From UBA822 sp036336795 (GTDB lineage: Bacteria > Gemmatimonadota > Gemmatimonadetes > Longimicrobiales > Gaopeijiaceae), in NCBI GenBank assembly GCA_036336795.1, contig JAYZFL010000011.1:1-64000 (forward strand): DNA of 64,000 bases, in the 5' to 3' direction. Made by a program: the position numbers and the translations under genes. Positions 17,599-25,849 of this stretch are shown here, in pieces; positions within the stretch are counted from its first letter, which is position 1, and every line of letters begins with the position of its first letter. The notes below the pieces were generated by a model. That model did no database searches, was not told the DNA's origin, and saw only the letters and a list, made by a program, of their open reading frames with translations.

Positions 17599-18135
17599 AT
17601 GAAAGAACGGGCTGGTTACGGTAGAGAGGATTCCGCCGACGCGGCTCGCAAGACTCTTGTGACATTGATCATCCTGGTCTTAGCCATCTTCACTGCCTCG
17701 CTCTTTTTTATGGTCCTCGAGGGTGGCCAACGGATGCCGGAAGGCAGGCGGGTCCTCGCGATATTTCCGGTGGAAAGCTCAATGTCCGGGACGGCGTTGA
17801 GTCGATATGCCGGCTTCGGCCAGGGCCTAGCGAGTTACTTCTCCCGGACCGATCCAATGGTCCTAGGTGTTTTGGGACCGGTTAGTACAGCTCCTTCCAC
17901 GGTTCCTGGTTCGGACCCGTTAGCTGTGGGGATGGATTTGGGGGCTGATATCGTCCTAATCGGTCATGAGATTACTGGCGATTCCGATTCTATGTTTGTG
18001 GCGGAACTCTTCCGTGTCGACGATGGTGCCTCGTTGTGGAAAGGAGAGTTCGAGGTCGGGCAGGGGACGGATTTACGAGCGCTTCAAATACGGATTGGGG
18101 CAGAGGTAACGGAGGTGCTCGACCTCCCCAGATAA
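17599..18135 (+). CDS. Membrane-anchored TolB-N/FlgO-like protein, unknown
   Basis: 178 residues. One transmembrane helix (about 19-42, TLVTLIILVLAIFTASLFFMV), then a periplasmic domain: VLAIFPVES strand, GLASYFSR helix, GADIVLIGHEITGDSDSMFVAELFRVDDGASLWKGEF. This order resembles the N-terminal TolB/CsgG-like nucleotide-binding-like domain that follows adenylate cyclase or kinase domains (the ELGVRYVLEGSV...RLWAERF pattern). No catalytic residues are known for it. It stands alone before a convergent gene. Confidence 0.6.
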   Translation: MKERAGYGREDSADAARKTLVTLIILVLAIFTASLFFMVLEGGQRMPEGRRVLAIFPVESSMSGTALSRYAGFGQGLASYFSRTDPMVLGVLGPVSTAPSTVPGSDPLAVGMDLGADIVLIGHEITGDSDSMFVAELFRVDDGASLWKGEFEVGQGTDLRALQIRIGAEVTEVLDLPR

Positions 18136-18196
18136 TAAGCTGAGTCTAGGCTTCCCCACGTTGAATTATAACCACTCCGGGTGCCTCTGCTTCGGT

Positions 18197-19102
18197 TTAG
18201 GCAAGGGCCGCTCGCACCGTCCCACAGTGGATCTCTACGGTGTCGGATGGATTGATAGCGTACCCTCCGGCGAGAGTGACGGCCACGCCCGAGCCGCAGT
18301 CGGCCGCAGATTTCATGACGAAGTCGTCACGCTGCCTTAGGCCGCAGAGGGACAAACCCAGGCCTCCGAGTTGGTCGATCTCGTAAGGGTCAGCTCCAGC
18401 TAAATAGATGACGAGCTGAGGTTGATGGTCCTCCAGAATGCGCGGAAGGTGCTCCGTTAGGATGGCCAAGTACTCGTCATCTCCTACACCGTTCTCAAGG
18501 CCGACATCGAGATCTCCCGGTGGCTTTATGCTGGGATAGTTCCGTTGCTGATGCATGGAAAACGTAAAGATCCGCGGTTCATCGGCAAAAATGGCGGCCG
18601 TGCCGTTTCCGTGGTGAACGTCGAGATCGACGATGGTGATCCTCTCGACGGTTTTTTCGGTCAACAGGCTCGCAGCTGCTATCGCTACGTCGTTGAGAAG
18701 GCAGAAGCCTTCTCCGTGATCTGCGAAGGCGTGATGGAAGCCGCCACCCAGATGCACAGCTCGTCCGTGATTGAGGGCGAGTCTCCCTGCTAGGGTTGTG
18801 CCGGCCGCACAGAAAAGGGAGGCCTCACGAACTGCATCGGAAAATGGAATCTCCAAGATGCCCTCCTCCTGCGGTGTGAATCTGCCCTTGAGCACCTTCT
18901 GCCAATATGAGGGCGTATGGACCCGAAGTACGTCTTGGGAAGAAGCTGACCTGGGAGAGTGCAGGGTCAGGTTGCTCAATAAGCCCTCGGCCTCCAAGCG
19001 CTCTTTGACGAGCCGGTATTTTTCTACCTGGAAGACGTGCTGGCCGATGTCGACCTCGTAGAAGGGGCACCAGACGACGGGAACCCCCCCGACTTCACTC
19101 AT
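18197..19102 (-). CDS. Histone-deacetylase family (AcuC/HDAC-like) zinc deacetylase
   Basis: 301 residues, the usual size for bacterial HDAC-like enzymes that remove acetyl groups from lysine, acetoin-pathway substrates or polyamines. Catalytic and zinc residues are visible: the His-His pair in GGGFHHAFADHGEGFC, DLDVHHGNGTAAIF (zinc Asp and His), and the second zinc Asp in YLAGADPYEIDQLGG. No signal peptide. It is transcribed away from the selenoprotein candidate across a 194-bp gap, so the two may share a control region. Confidence 0.93.
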   Translation of the reverse strand: MSEVGGVPVVWCPFYEVDIGQHVFQVEKYRLVKERLEAEGLLSNLTLHSPRSASSQDVLRVHTPSYWQKVLKGRFTPQEEGILEIPFSDAVREASLFCAAGTTLAGRLALNHGRAVHLGGGFHHAFADHGEGFCLLNDVAIAAASLLTEKTVERITIVDLDVHHGNGTAAIFADEPRIFTFSMHQQRNYPSIKPPGDLDVGLENGVGDDEYLAILTEHLPRILEDHQPQLVIYLAGADPYEIDQLGGLGLSLCGLRQRDDFVMKSAADCGSGVAVTLAGGYAINPSDTVEIHCGTVRAALA

Positions 19103-19296
19103 GGTTCAGTTTTCCTTTAACGGTTGTCGTAGTTCCGGTAACGCGTACCCCGAAACGGTTAGGCATGTCCATAAGTACCTTGAAGAGTCAGGCGTAAGTT
19201 CCAACTTGTGGATCTTGTGCACTTTGATCGCAGCTTGCTCGATACCCAGCCCATGCCTACCATCGCCCATCACCTATCACCACTGGGGAGTCAGAT

Positions 19297-19761
19297 ATGG
19301 GAGACGTCGTCTACACGTCGAAGATTGGGGTTGAGCGGATTAGGGGCCCTCTGCGGAAAGCTCGCCTTCCTGCGACGGAAGAGCCGGTGATGTTCGGTGT
19401 GCACGGTGCTATTGCTGAGCACTATGGTGTGGAAGGAGGAACGGAGACCACCACCACACTAGATTATGTGATCGCGGCTACGGGTGGCTGACTGACTGGG
19501 ACCCTCGGTGGCGCGCTGGAGGCGCGTGGGATTTCAGCAAGTGAGGGTCGTCTCACAGCGGCCGTGACAGGTGAAGTGGAAAAAGAAGACGAAGTCCTAG
19601 TGATTCGGCGAATCCATGTCCGTTATCGGTTACTTGGTGCTCCTCAGAACGAGGTCACTGCTCGTCGAGTACACGACATACATCGCTCACGCTGTCCCGT
19701 CTACCGGTCTATCTCTGGATGTATCGATGTCTCGACGGAGCTTGAATTTGAGACAGATTAG
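19297..19761 (+). CDS. OsmC-family protein with in-frame UGA, probable selenoprotein (Sec65)
   Basis: 154 residues if the TGA at 19489-19491 is read as selenocysteine. OsmC/Ohr proteins are thiol peroxidases using two cysteines. Here the N-terminal half (PVMFGVHGAIAEHYG, TLDYVIAATGG) and C-terminal half (LTGTLGGALEARGI ... RCPVYRSI, ending ELEFETD) lie in one frame, separated only by TGA. In relatives the residue between ATGG and LTGTL is the first catalytic Cys; the second, Cys133 in RCPVYRSI, is intact. The ATG follows GGGGAG at seven bases. A SECIS-like hairpin starts 19 nt after the TGA. Sec-containing OsmC-like proteins are, to my recollection, known from marine metagenomes. No selA, selB, selC or selD is in the window. 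A nonsense pseudogene is the alternative. Confidence 0.85.
19502..19530 (+). promoter_or_regulatory. Candidate bacterial SECIS element
   Basis: Directly after the in-frame TGA: GCGCGC (19511-19516), loop TGGAG (19517-19521), GCGCGT (19522-19527). That is a six-pair stem with one G-U. A possible outer CCC/GGG pairing (19502-19504 with 19528-19530) spans a six-base bulge. The loop begins 26 nt after the TGA and has G as its second base, matching published rules for bacterial SECIS (apical loop about 16-37 nt downstream, G within the first two loop bases). Seen by eye; not folded computationally. Confidence 0.6.
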
Positions 19762-21125
19762 GCCACCCAGACCGTCTTGACGTTTACGAACTCCCGGATA
19801 CCCATCGGAGAGAGTTCTCGTCCGTAGCCACTCTGTTTTATTCCGCCGAAAGGAAGCCTCGGGTCGGACCGGACGAAAGAGTTCACGAAACACGCTCCGG
19901 CCTCCAGCCACTCTGACGCGAGTCTTTCACCCTTCTCCACGTCGCTCGTGTAGATGGATGCTCCGAGACCGTACACGGTTGTGTTCGCGACCCGGAGAGC
20001 CTCGTCCTCGTCGGCGACCGGGATAATTGACACCACGGGCCCGAAGAGCTCTTCGTCGTATGCTGGCATTCCTGGTCCGACGTCCGTGAGTACCGTAGGC
20101 GGATAGAAGAAACCCGGGCCTTCGGGTAGTTCCCCACCGAGCACTACTCGGGCACCGTGAGCTACACTGATTGTTACCTGACGGTGGAGGTTTTCACGGA
20201 GATCGAATCGGGCGATAGGTCCCAAGGTTGTAGCGGGTTCGGTGGGATCTCCTGGAACCACTTCGGACATCCGGTTAACCACACGGGCCTGGAAGGCGTC
20301 CCGAACGCTTTGTACAACGATGAGTCGCTTCGCCGCAATGCAGCTCTGGCCAGAGTTATTGAGCCGACTTTCGACACATGCGTCAGCGGCGACATCGAGA
20401 TCAGCGTCAGCCAGGATCACACTGGGATCACTCCCCCCGAGCTCGAGCACGCTCTTCTTGATCACCGAACCGGCCGCTGCGGCTACCGCTCGTCCGGCCG
20501 TTGTGGAGCCGGTAAGCGTCACCGCTTTAATTCGATCGTCTCGAATGATGGTATCCACCTCCGGCACGTCAACCACCAAGGTACGAAAGAGATGCTCCGG
20601 ATATCCTGCTGTCCGGAATAGTTCCTCAAGGGCGAGGCCACATCCGGTGACATTGGGAGCGTGCTTTAGGATCGCCGCATTTCCTGCCGTCAGGGTAGGA
20701 GCGGCGAAGCGGACGACTTGCCAAAAGGGAAAATTCCAGGGCATGATCGCCAGAATGATCCCGAGCGGCTGGAAGGTTACCAAGCTCCGTGAAGCATCAC
20801 TTTCTACGATTTGGTCGGCCAATGACTCCGGAGCGCTTTCCGAATAGTAATCACACACCCAGGCACACTTGTGGATCTCCTGTTCGGCTGCGTTCAGGGG
20901 CTTGCCCATCTCCTCGGCCATGAGTTCGGCGTATTCACTCGCTCGGGTTCGCAAATGATCTGCTAGCCTCCGCAGAGGTTCGATGCGCTCCGATAGATCG
21001 AATCTCCTCCACGATTGAAAGGTGTCCTCGGTGGCCCTGAGTACTTCCTCGATCTGGGCAGAGGACATTTCCGAGTAGTTCGCGATTCTTTTACCGGTGG
21101 AGGGATTAACCGTCGTAATAGCCAT
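19758..21125 (-). CDS. NAD(P)-dependent aldehyde dehydrogenase (succinate-semialdehyde dehydrogenase-like)
   Basis: 455 residues, matching the short GabD/Sad-type succinate-semialdehyde dehydrogenases. Oxyanion Asn in IMPWNFPFWQ, general base Glu228 in LELGGSDP, catalytic Cys262 in NNSGQSCIAAKR, and cofactor loop TGSTTAGRAVA near 205-215. Substrate is inferred from length and the LGIILAIMPWNFPFW region; other aliphatic aldehydes are possible. The stop codon overlaps the end of the convergent OsmC-like gene by four bases. Upstream is a divergent control region with a perfect 8-bp inverted repeat. Confidence 0.93.
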   Translation of the reverse strand: MAITTVNPSTGKRIANYSEMSSAQIEEVLRATEDTFQSWRRFDLSERIEPLRRLADHLRTRASEYAELMAEEMGKPLNAAEQEIHKCAWVCDYYSESAPESLADQIVESDASRSLVTFQPLGIILAIMPWNFPFWQVVRFAAPTLTAGNAAILKHAPNVTGCGLALEELFRTAGYPEHLFRTLVVDVPEVDTIIRDDRIKAVTLTGSTTAGRAVAAAAGSVIKKSVLELGGSDPSVILADADLDVAADACVESRLNNSGQSCIAAKRLIVVQSVRDAFQARVVNRMSEVVPGDPTEPATTLGPIARFDLRENLHRQVTISVAHGARVVLGGELPEGPGFFYPPTVLTDVGPGMPAYDEELFGPVVSIIPVADEDEALRVANTTVYGLGASIYTSDVEKGERLASEWLEAGACFVNSFVRSDPRLPFGGIKQSGYGRELSPMGIREFVNVKTVWVA

Positions 21126-21203
21126 GGAACTGGTTCCTCACCGTGACTCTGGAAAAAGTGAAGAGGAAGGATGGGGATCCCGCTGGAAGATCGCTAGGAG
21201 TTA

Positions 21204-21239
21204 AACCCGCCGAGCTGTGAGAGTCTATTCAGGCGGGTT
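21204..21239. repeat. Inverted repeat, 8-bp perfect arms, in a divergent promoter region
   Basis: AACCCGCC (21204-21211) and GGCGGGTT (21232-21239) with a 20-base spacer, lying between the aldehyde dehydrogenase start (21125, leftward) and the FakA-FakB-like start (21326, rightward). No T-tract follows on the plus strand. It could be an operator or a transcript hairpin; the sequence alone does not decide. Confidence 0.45.
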
Positions 21240-21325
21240 CGTACTCGTGACTCGGTGCTTGCTATTCACGGCTCCTTAATAGCCGGATGCATTGCACGGG
21301 TCTCCAATAGCTCCGATCTTGAACC

Positions 21326-23146
21326 ATGCAGATCGGATATATTGACGGTGCGCGTCTACGCCGTGCGCTGACTGCCGCTTGCCAGTGGGCCCGGGAACAG
21401 CGAAGCGAGCTGAACCGGATCAACGTTTTCCCTGTGCCGGATGGGGATACGGGGACGAATCTGGCTCTTACCGTCCAGGCGATCACCGATCATCTCAAAG
21501 ATAGTAGAGATCGATCCGTGGGTATCGTGGCGTCGGAGGCGGCACGAGCTGCGGTCTTGGGTGCCCGTGGGAACTGTGGAATGATGCTCTCTCAGTTCTT
21601 GCTCGGATTTGCACGTAATCTGGAAGGGCGGGATCGGATCAACGCTCGTGATTTCGGCACGGCGCTAGGGGCCGGTGTGGAGAACCTGTACGGTTCTCTG
21701 GAAGACCCGGTGGAGGGGACCATTGTCACAGTCATGCGCGAGACGGCGGATGCCGTGTCACAGACGGAAACCAGGGACATCGCTACTTTGATCGAGTTCA
21801 TGCTCGAGAGTGCTCGCCGTTCGTTGGATCGGACTCCAGATCTGCTTCCCGTTCTAAAGTCTGCCGGAGTAGTGGACGCAGGAGGAAAGGGATTTGTAAG
21901 CCTTCTGGAGGGTGTGTCGTTGTTTCTGAGAGGAGAGCCCTTGTCGCAGAATCCCAGAGCGGAGTCTCCGGTGGGAACACCCGTGTTGGGTGCGGTTGAG
22001 TATCCGGACAGGGTGGAGCAGTACCGCTTTTGTACTGAGGCGCTCGTTCGCGGAGATAAGCTTCCAACACAAGATCGTGTGCGGGGTCATCTCAGGGAGC
22101 ATGGTGATTCAGTAATCGTTATCCGGTCCGAAGATGTGCTCAAGGTTCACATCCACACGGACGTTCCCGAGGACATTTTCAGTTACCTGGGGGCGCTCGG
22201 CACACTCGTCACTCACAAGGCTGAGGACATGAGGGTTCAGCATGAGGTGGCCGCACGCGCCTCTGGTACTCATCTGTCACTCGTTCGCCGCCCAGTCGGA
22301 ATCTTGACTGACAGTGGCTGTGATCTTTCCAAGGAGATTATACGGGCACACGGCATTGAAGTCGTACCGTTGATGCTGATGGACGGTGAGAAAGCCTACA
22401 GGGATGGCGTTGACGTCACACCAGAAGAGTTCCACGAGATGATGGCGTCCCAAGACACCCTACCCACTACCTCGCAGCCTTCGCCGGGCGCATTCTTGGA
22501 GGGGTACCAGCGGGCGGCGCAGGACTCTGAACAGGTAATTGCTGTCGTGCTCAGCTCCAGTCTTTCTGGGACCTTTGCCTCAGCGGAGTCCGCGGTCGCA
22601 GAGGCGCCAAACCTTCCTGTCCACCTCGCAGATTCTCTGGGTACATCGCTCCTTCACGGACTTTTGGTTTTGAAGGCCGCAGAGCTGGCGGAATTAGCCA
22701 TGCCTCCTGCTGAGATCGTGAGCGAGTTGACACGGATCCGTAGTCGGTCCGGTATGCTTTTTACAGTCGATACCTTCGATCGGATCCTGGCGTCAGGACG
22801 GGTGGGAAAGGGTAAGGCATTCCTCGGAACACTCCTCAATCTCAAACCGATCTTGTGTCTGGACCGGCAAGGCACGGTACTCCCCCGAGGGAAGGCTATG
22901 GGTCGGAAGCGCGTCATAAGGGCGTTGTTGGATGCGATGCAGGAAGATATGGGCAGTGTGCCCCAAACGGTGCGCTTCGGGATCGTTCACGTAGGGATCC
23001 CGGAGATCATCCCGGAAGTGAGTGAGATGTTAGTGGAGCGCTATGGTGAAGTCGAAATCCTTACGGCTCCGGCTACTCCGGTTATCTCCACGCACTTGGG
23101 GATTGGCGCGTGGGGATTGGCCTACATGGTGGAAGATTCACCGTAA
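21326..23146 (+). CDS. DhaL (FakA-like) plus DegV (FakB-like) fusion, probable fatty-acid kinase
   Basis: 606 residues. Residues 1-200 are a DhaL/DAK2 kinase domain: NVFPVPDGDTGTN (33-45) binds ADP-magnesium and ARGNCGMMLSQ (80-90) matches the ARGNSGV-type loop. Residues about 230-310 match the FakA middle domain (FCTEALVRG, DVLKVHIHTD). Residues 325-606 are a DegV/FakB fatty-acid carrier: GILTDSGCDL, TTSQPSPGAF, VVLSSSLSGTF, SGRVGKGKAF. In Firmicutes FakA phosphorylates a fatty acid held by a separate FakB; here both lie on one chain, and the C-terminal FakA domain seems to be replaced by the DegV domain. Function as a kinase-carrier fusion is inferred from the domains. Confidence 0.9.
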   Translation: MQIGYIDGARLRRALTAACQWAREQRSELNRINVFPVPDGDTGTNLALTVQAITDHLKDSRDRSVGIVASEAARAAVLGARGNCGMMLSQFLLGFARNLEGRDRINARDFGTALGAGVENLYGSLEDPVEGTIVTVMRETADAVSQTETRDIATLIEFMLESARRSLDRTPDLLPVLKSAGVVDAGGKGFVSLLEGVSLFLRGEPLSQNPRAESPVGTPVLGAVEYPDRVEQYRFCTEALVRGDKLPTQDRVRGHLREHGDSVIVIRSEDVLKVHIHTDVPEDIFSYLGALGTLVTHKAEDMRVQHEVAARASGTHLSLVRRPVGILTDSGCDLSKEIIRAHGIEVVPLMLMDGEKAYRDGVDVTPEEFHEMMASQDTLPTTSQPSPGAFLEGYQRAAQDSEQVIAVVLSSSLSGTFASAESAVAEAPNLPVHLADSLGTSLLHGLLVLKAAELAELAMPPAEIVSELTRIRSRSGMLFTVDTFDRILASGRVGKGKAFLGTLLNLKPILCLDRQGTVLPRGKAMGRKRVIRALLDAMQEDMGSVPQTVRFGIVHVGIPEIIPEVSEMLVERYGEVEILTAPATPVISTHLGIGAWGLAYMVEDSP

Positions 23147-23162
23147 TCGGTTCCGAAGGGCT

Positions 23163-23444
23163 CTACGGCAGTTCCTCCCCTATCGCTACAACAGCCTGTT
23201 CCGGGACGAGATGTAGGTCGTCTTCGACTAGGCGTGCGGCCTCGTGCAAGATGATAACTAGCGTACCAGCATTGAGCCCGTCGTCCTGACCTGGGATGTC
23301 GTAGTCGTCACTTGGCGTATGTAAAACGATCTCACCTCTCCGGAGAGAACGGTCTGCGCAGGTCCCCACGAGGCGTACAGTAGCCCATCCGGGGCGAGGT
23401 GCCCACATGAGATTCGTCGGTGTCCTCATCCGCTCATCCGTCAC
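23163..23444 (-). CDS. Small conserved-looking protein, unknown
   Basis: 93 residues; starts with a GTG (23444) that overlaps the TGA of the preceding gene as GTGA, a classic coupled junction. Sequence is strand-rich (WATVRLVGTCADRSLRRGEIVLHT, AGTLVIILHEAARLVE) with an acidic middle; no domain recognised. The overlap and lack of any competing frame support it as real; it may form a complex with the upstream gene product. Confidence 0.6.
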   Translation of the reverse strand: MTDERMRTPTNLMWAPRPGWATVRLVGTCADRSLRRGEIVLHTPSDDYDIPGQDDGLNAGTLVIILHEAARLVEDDLHLVPEQAVVAIGEELP

Positions 23445-23902
23445 AGCGTCCCTCCTTGCTCTCGTAGTCTTTTCCTACCCGACACGAGTAGGTCGTAAGT
23501 GGCTCGTTGAGCCGAAGAAAGCTCGGCGGGTAGTCCCACGACGAGCGCGTGCCCTTTGGTTTCATCGGGAATGTGAAGAACCATGCGGTCCTTGGGGGCG
23601 GGCGGATTATAGTTATACATCCGACCCGTAGTATCTATTTCAACCGGATTGCCCGGCGTCGTCAACTCAGCGATACGGCATCCGTATTGCTGCCAAGCGA
23701 TCAGAGGGTCGGCACCGGAGTCGACGATGGATGGGATGAGTAGATTCTGATGGTAATCGACCGCTTCGTGGTAGGCATCCGGATCTTCGGCTTTCATCTG
23801 TCGTAGCCGATCCCTATAGAATTCCCTCGGGTCCTTGGCGCTGGTCCGCTCCAAGGCCTCTTCAAAGAGTCGGTCAGCGCGTTTCTGAATTTCTTGATCC
23901 AT
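23441..23902 (-). CDS. Conserved-looking hypothetical protein
   Basis: 153 residues, highly charged helical N-terminus (KRADRLFEEALERTSAKDPREFYRDRLRQMKAEDP), then a beta-rich half (GCRIAELTTPGNPVEIDTTGRMY, DRMVLHIPDETKGHALVVGLP). No signal peptide, no known family recognised. First gene of a two-gene leftward unit with the 93-residue gene, downstream of rho. Start ATG at 23902. Confidence 0.65.
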   Translation of the reverse strand: MDQEIQKRADRLFEEALERTSAKDPREFYRDRLRQMKAEDPDAYHEAVDYHQNLLIPSIVDSGADPLIAWQQYGCRIAELTTPGNPVEIDTTGRMYNYNPPAPKDRMVLHIPDETKGHALVVGLPAELSSAQRATYDLLVSGRKRLREQGGTL

Positions 23903-24115
23903 GGTTCCACACCCAAGCTACGTTTGCTACATTCACGATGCCTAACTAAAAGGTGTCGGTCAACGGGGCTTGGCACCGAGCTTGCCATGAAGCTGTCGCC
24001 TGCTTCGACAATCCAAACAAACTCTCCGGGACGCCCCTCAAGAACAGCTGGGCAAGCCTGGTTTGTAGAGATACGGACCCATCAATCATCGGGAGAGCTT
24101 ATCCAGGATGGCACG

Positions 24116-25372
24116 TTATTCTCCGGCGGCCATCGAGTCCATGAACTCCTGGTTCGACTCGGTCCGATTCATACGCTCCAGAAGGAACTCGATGGCTTCC
24201 GTGGGCGGCATATCGGCGAGAAAATTTCGGAGCAAATAGACACGATTCAGTTCGTTTGCGGAAAGGAGGAGTTCTTCCTTACGTGTGCCCGATCGGTTGA
24301 TGTCAATCGCCGGGAACGTCCGTCTGTCGGATATGTGTCGATCCAGAAGCAACTCCATATTTCCAGTTCCTTTAAACTCTTCAAAAATAACTTCATCCAT
24401 TCGACTGCCGGTGTCGACTAGAGCCGTAGCGATGATCGTAAGCGACCCACCGTCTTCGATGTTTCTGGCGGCTCCAAAGAAGCGTTTGGGCTTGTGAAGG
24501 GCGTTGGCGTCCACTCCACCTGAGAGGATCTTTCCCGAATGTGGCATGGTGACATTGTATGCTCTGGCGAGTCGCGTAATCGAATCGAGAAGGATTACGA
24601 CGTCTTCTCCATGCTCGACTAGGCGCTTCGCTTTCTCAAGGACCATTTCGGCCACTTGGGCGTGACGGTCTGCGGGCTCGTCAAATGTAGAGGAGATCAC
24701 CTCACCGGTGACGTGTTCCTCCATATCTGTCACCTCCTCCGGACGCTCGTCGATTAAGAGCACGATGAGACGTACCTCCGGATGATTCGTACTGAAAGAA
24801 TTGGCGATTTTCTGAAGCAGCATGGTCTTTCCGGCTTTCGGAGGTGACACGATCAATCCACGCTGTCCTCTCCCGACTGGAGCGACCAAGTCCATGACCC
24901 TCATGGACAGATCGGCGTCGCCGGCCACTTCGAGTGCCATACGATCTTCGGGATAACGGGGTCGAAGAGTGTCGAAGGACACCCGCTGCTTAGCTTTGTC
25001 GGGGTCATCTTCGTTGATACTCTCTACCCTGAGGAGGGCGAGGTATCGTTCACCGTCTTTGGGTGGGCGTACTTGGCCTAACACCGTGTCCCCAGTCCTC
25101 AGGTCGAACCGTTTAATCTGAGAGGGACTGACATAAATGTCATCGGGCCCATACAAGTAATTCCAGTCTTGTAAGCGCAAGAAACCATACCCCTCGGACA
25201 GAATTTCGAGAACCCCTTCACTGCGCAGAACCACTTCGTTGTCCAACAGGCTTTGCTCAATCCGAAAAATCAGGTCTTGCTTACGAAGGCCTGAATAGTT
25301 GAAGATCTTGAGTTCCTCCGCCAAGTCGTGGAGTTCTCCGACACCCTTGCCCCTCAACTGCGCGATATCCAC
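24116..25372 (-). CDS. rho: Transcription termination factor Rho
   Basis: 418 residues from the GTG at 25372 (GGAGGAGAA just upstream), which gives a start VDIAQLRGKGVGELHDLAEEL that matches the Rho-N domain and equals E. coli Rho in length; an in-frame extension to 25567 has no homologous character. Cold-shock RNA-binding domain at about 50-120 (SEGYGFLR, DDIYVSPSQIKRF), Walker A PPKAGKT, Walker B VLLIDERPEEVTDM, Q-loop SGGVDANALHKPKRFFGAARN and R-loop EEFKGTGNMEL are all present. Rho is a hexameric ATP-driven helicase that ends transcription of untranslated RNA; its presence fits the scarcity of intrinsic terminators in this window. Confidence 0.97.
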   Translation of the reverse strand: MDIAQLRGKGVGELHDLAEELKIFNYSGLRKQDLIFRIEQSLLDNEVVLRSEGVLEILSEGYGFLRLQDWNYLYGPDDIYVSPSQIKRFDLRTGDTVLGQVRPPKDGERYLALLRVESINEDDPDKAKQRVSFDTLRPRYPEDRMALEVAGDADLSMRVMDLVAPVGRGQRGLIVSPPKAGKTMLLQKIANSFSTNHPEVRLIVLLIDERPEEVTDMEEHVTGEVISSTFDEPADRHAQVAEMVLEKAKRLVEHGEDVVILLDSITRLARAYNVTMPHSGKILSGGVDANALHKPKRFFGAARNIEDGGSLTIIATALVDTGSRMDEVIFEEFKGTGNMELLLDRHISDRRTFPAIDINRSGTRKEELLLSANELNRVYLLRNFLADMPPTEAIEFLLERMNRTESNQEFMDSMAAGE

Positions 25373-25849
25373 TTCTCCTCCGGCTCTAACGATCAGATGG
25401 CTTAAGGGACAAAACGACGGGATCTGGGTTCTGTGGTTTACGGGGAGTGATGCGAAAGAAAAGGCTGACAACGTACTGGGGGCTCCGCGCCCGCTCGACA
25501 CGGAGGAAACATGTGGGATTCCTGAGTAGATTAACTCGATTCTAATTGGCGCAAGGGAGAGGGTCAAGAGGCCCCTCGGCTTCTGGACGACCTTTCTGAG
25601 CCTCTATTCCATAGATGTCGTGGGTGACAGCGACTTCGTCTGCGGCTTGATCATGATCATATTCTTGCCAGCTTTAGCCCCCATTGTCCTGCCTTCTCTG
25701 AAGACCTGCCATTACCACCTTGAGGACCCGCTGATAGGGCCTTGAAAAAAGGCTTTTACGAAATTTCTCTCCACAATGAGATTGACAATCCAATCCCACA
25801 GAACCGACATTCGTCTCCCTTTCGTTTTTCGCAATTTTCCGGAGGGGCA
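25373..25849. other. Divergent intergenic region, rho leader side
   Basis: 477 bases between the rho start and the next rightward gene. The rho-proximal 195 bases are open in the rho frame but lack a good start. A weak hairpin GCCTT-GAAAA-AAGGC followed by TTTT lies at 25739-25757. A long rho leader could serve autoregulation, as in E. coli, but no recognisable leader peptide was found. Confidence 0.4.

Noticed and set aside
19489..19491. TGA read as a simple stop giving two small genes or a pseudogene
   Set aside because: Both sides form a single OsmC domain in the same frame, the stop falls on the catalytic Cys column, and a SECIS-like hairpin follows. The pseudogene reading remains the fallback.
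23894..24421. 175-codon plus-strand frame across the gap before rho
   Set aside because: Its second half is antisense to the conserved rho 3' end, and no protein-like features are visible in the first half.
25739..25757. Hairpin GCCTT-GAAAA-AAGGC followed by TTTT as a terminator
   Set aside because: Only five weak pairs and a short T run, with no gene ending upstream on that strand.
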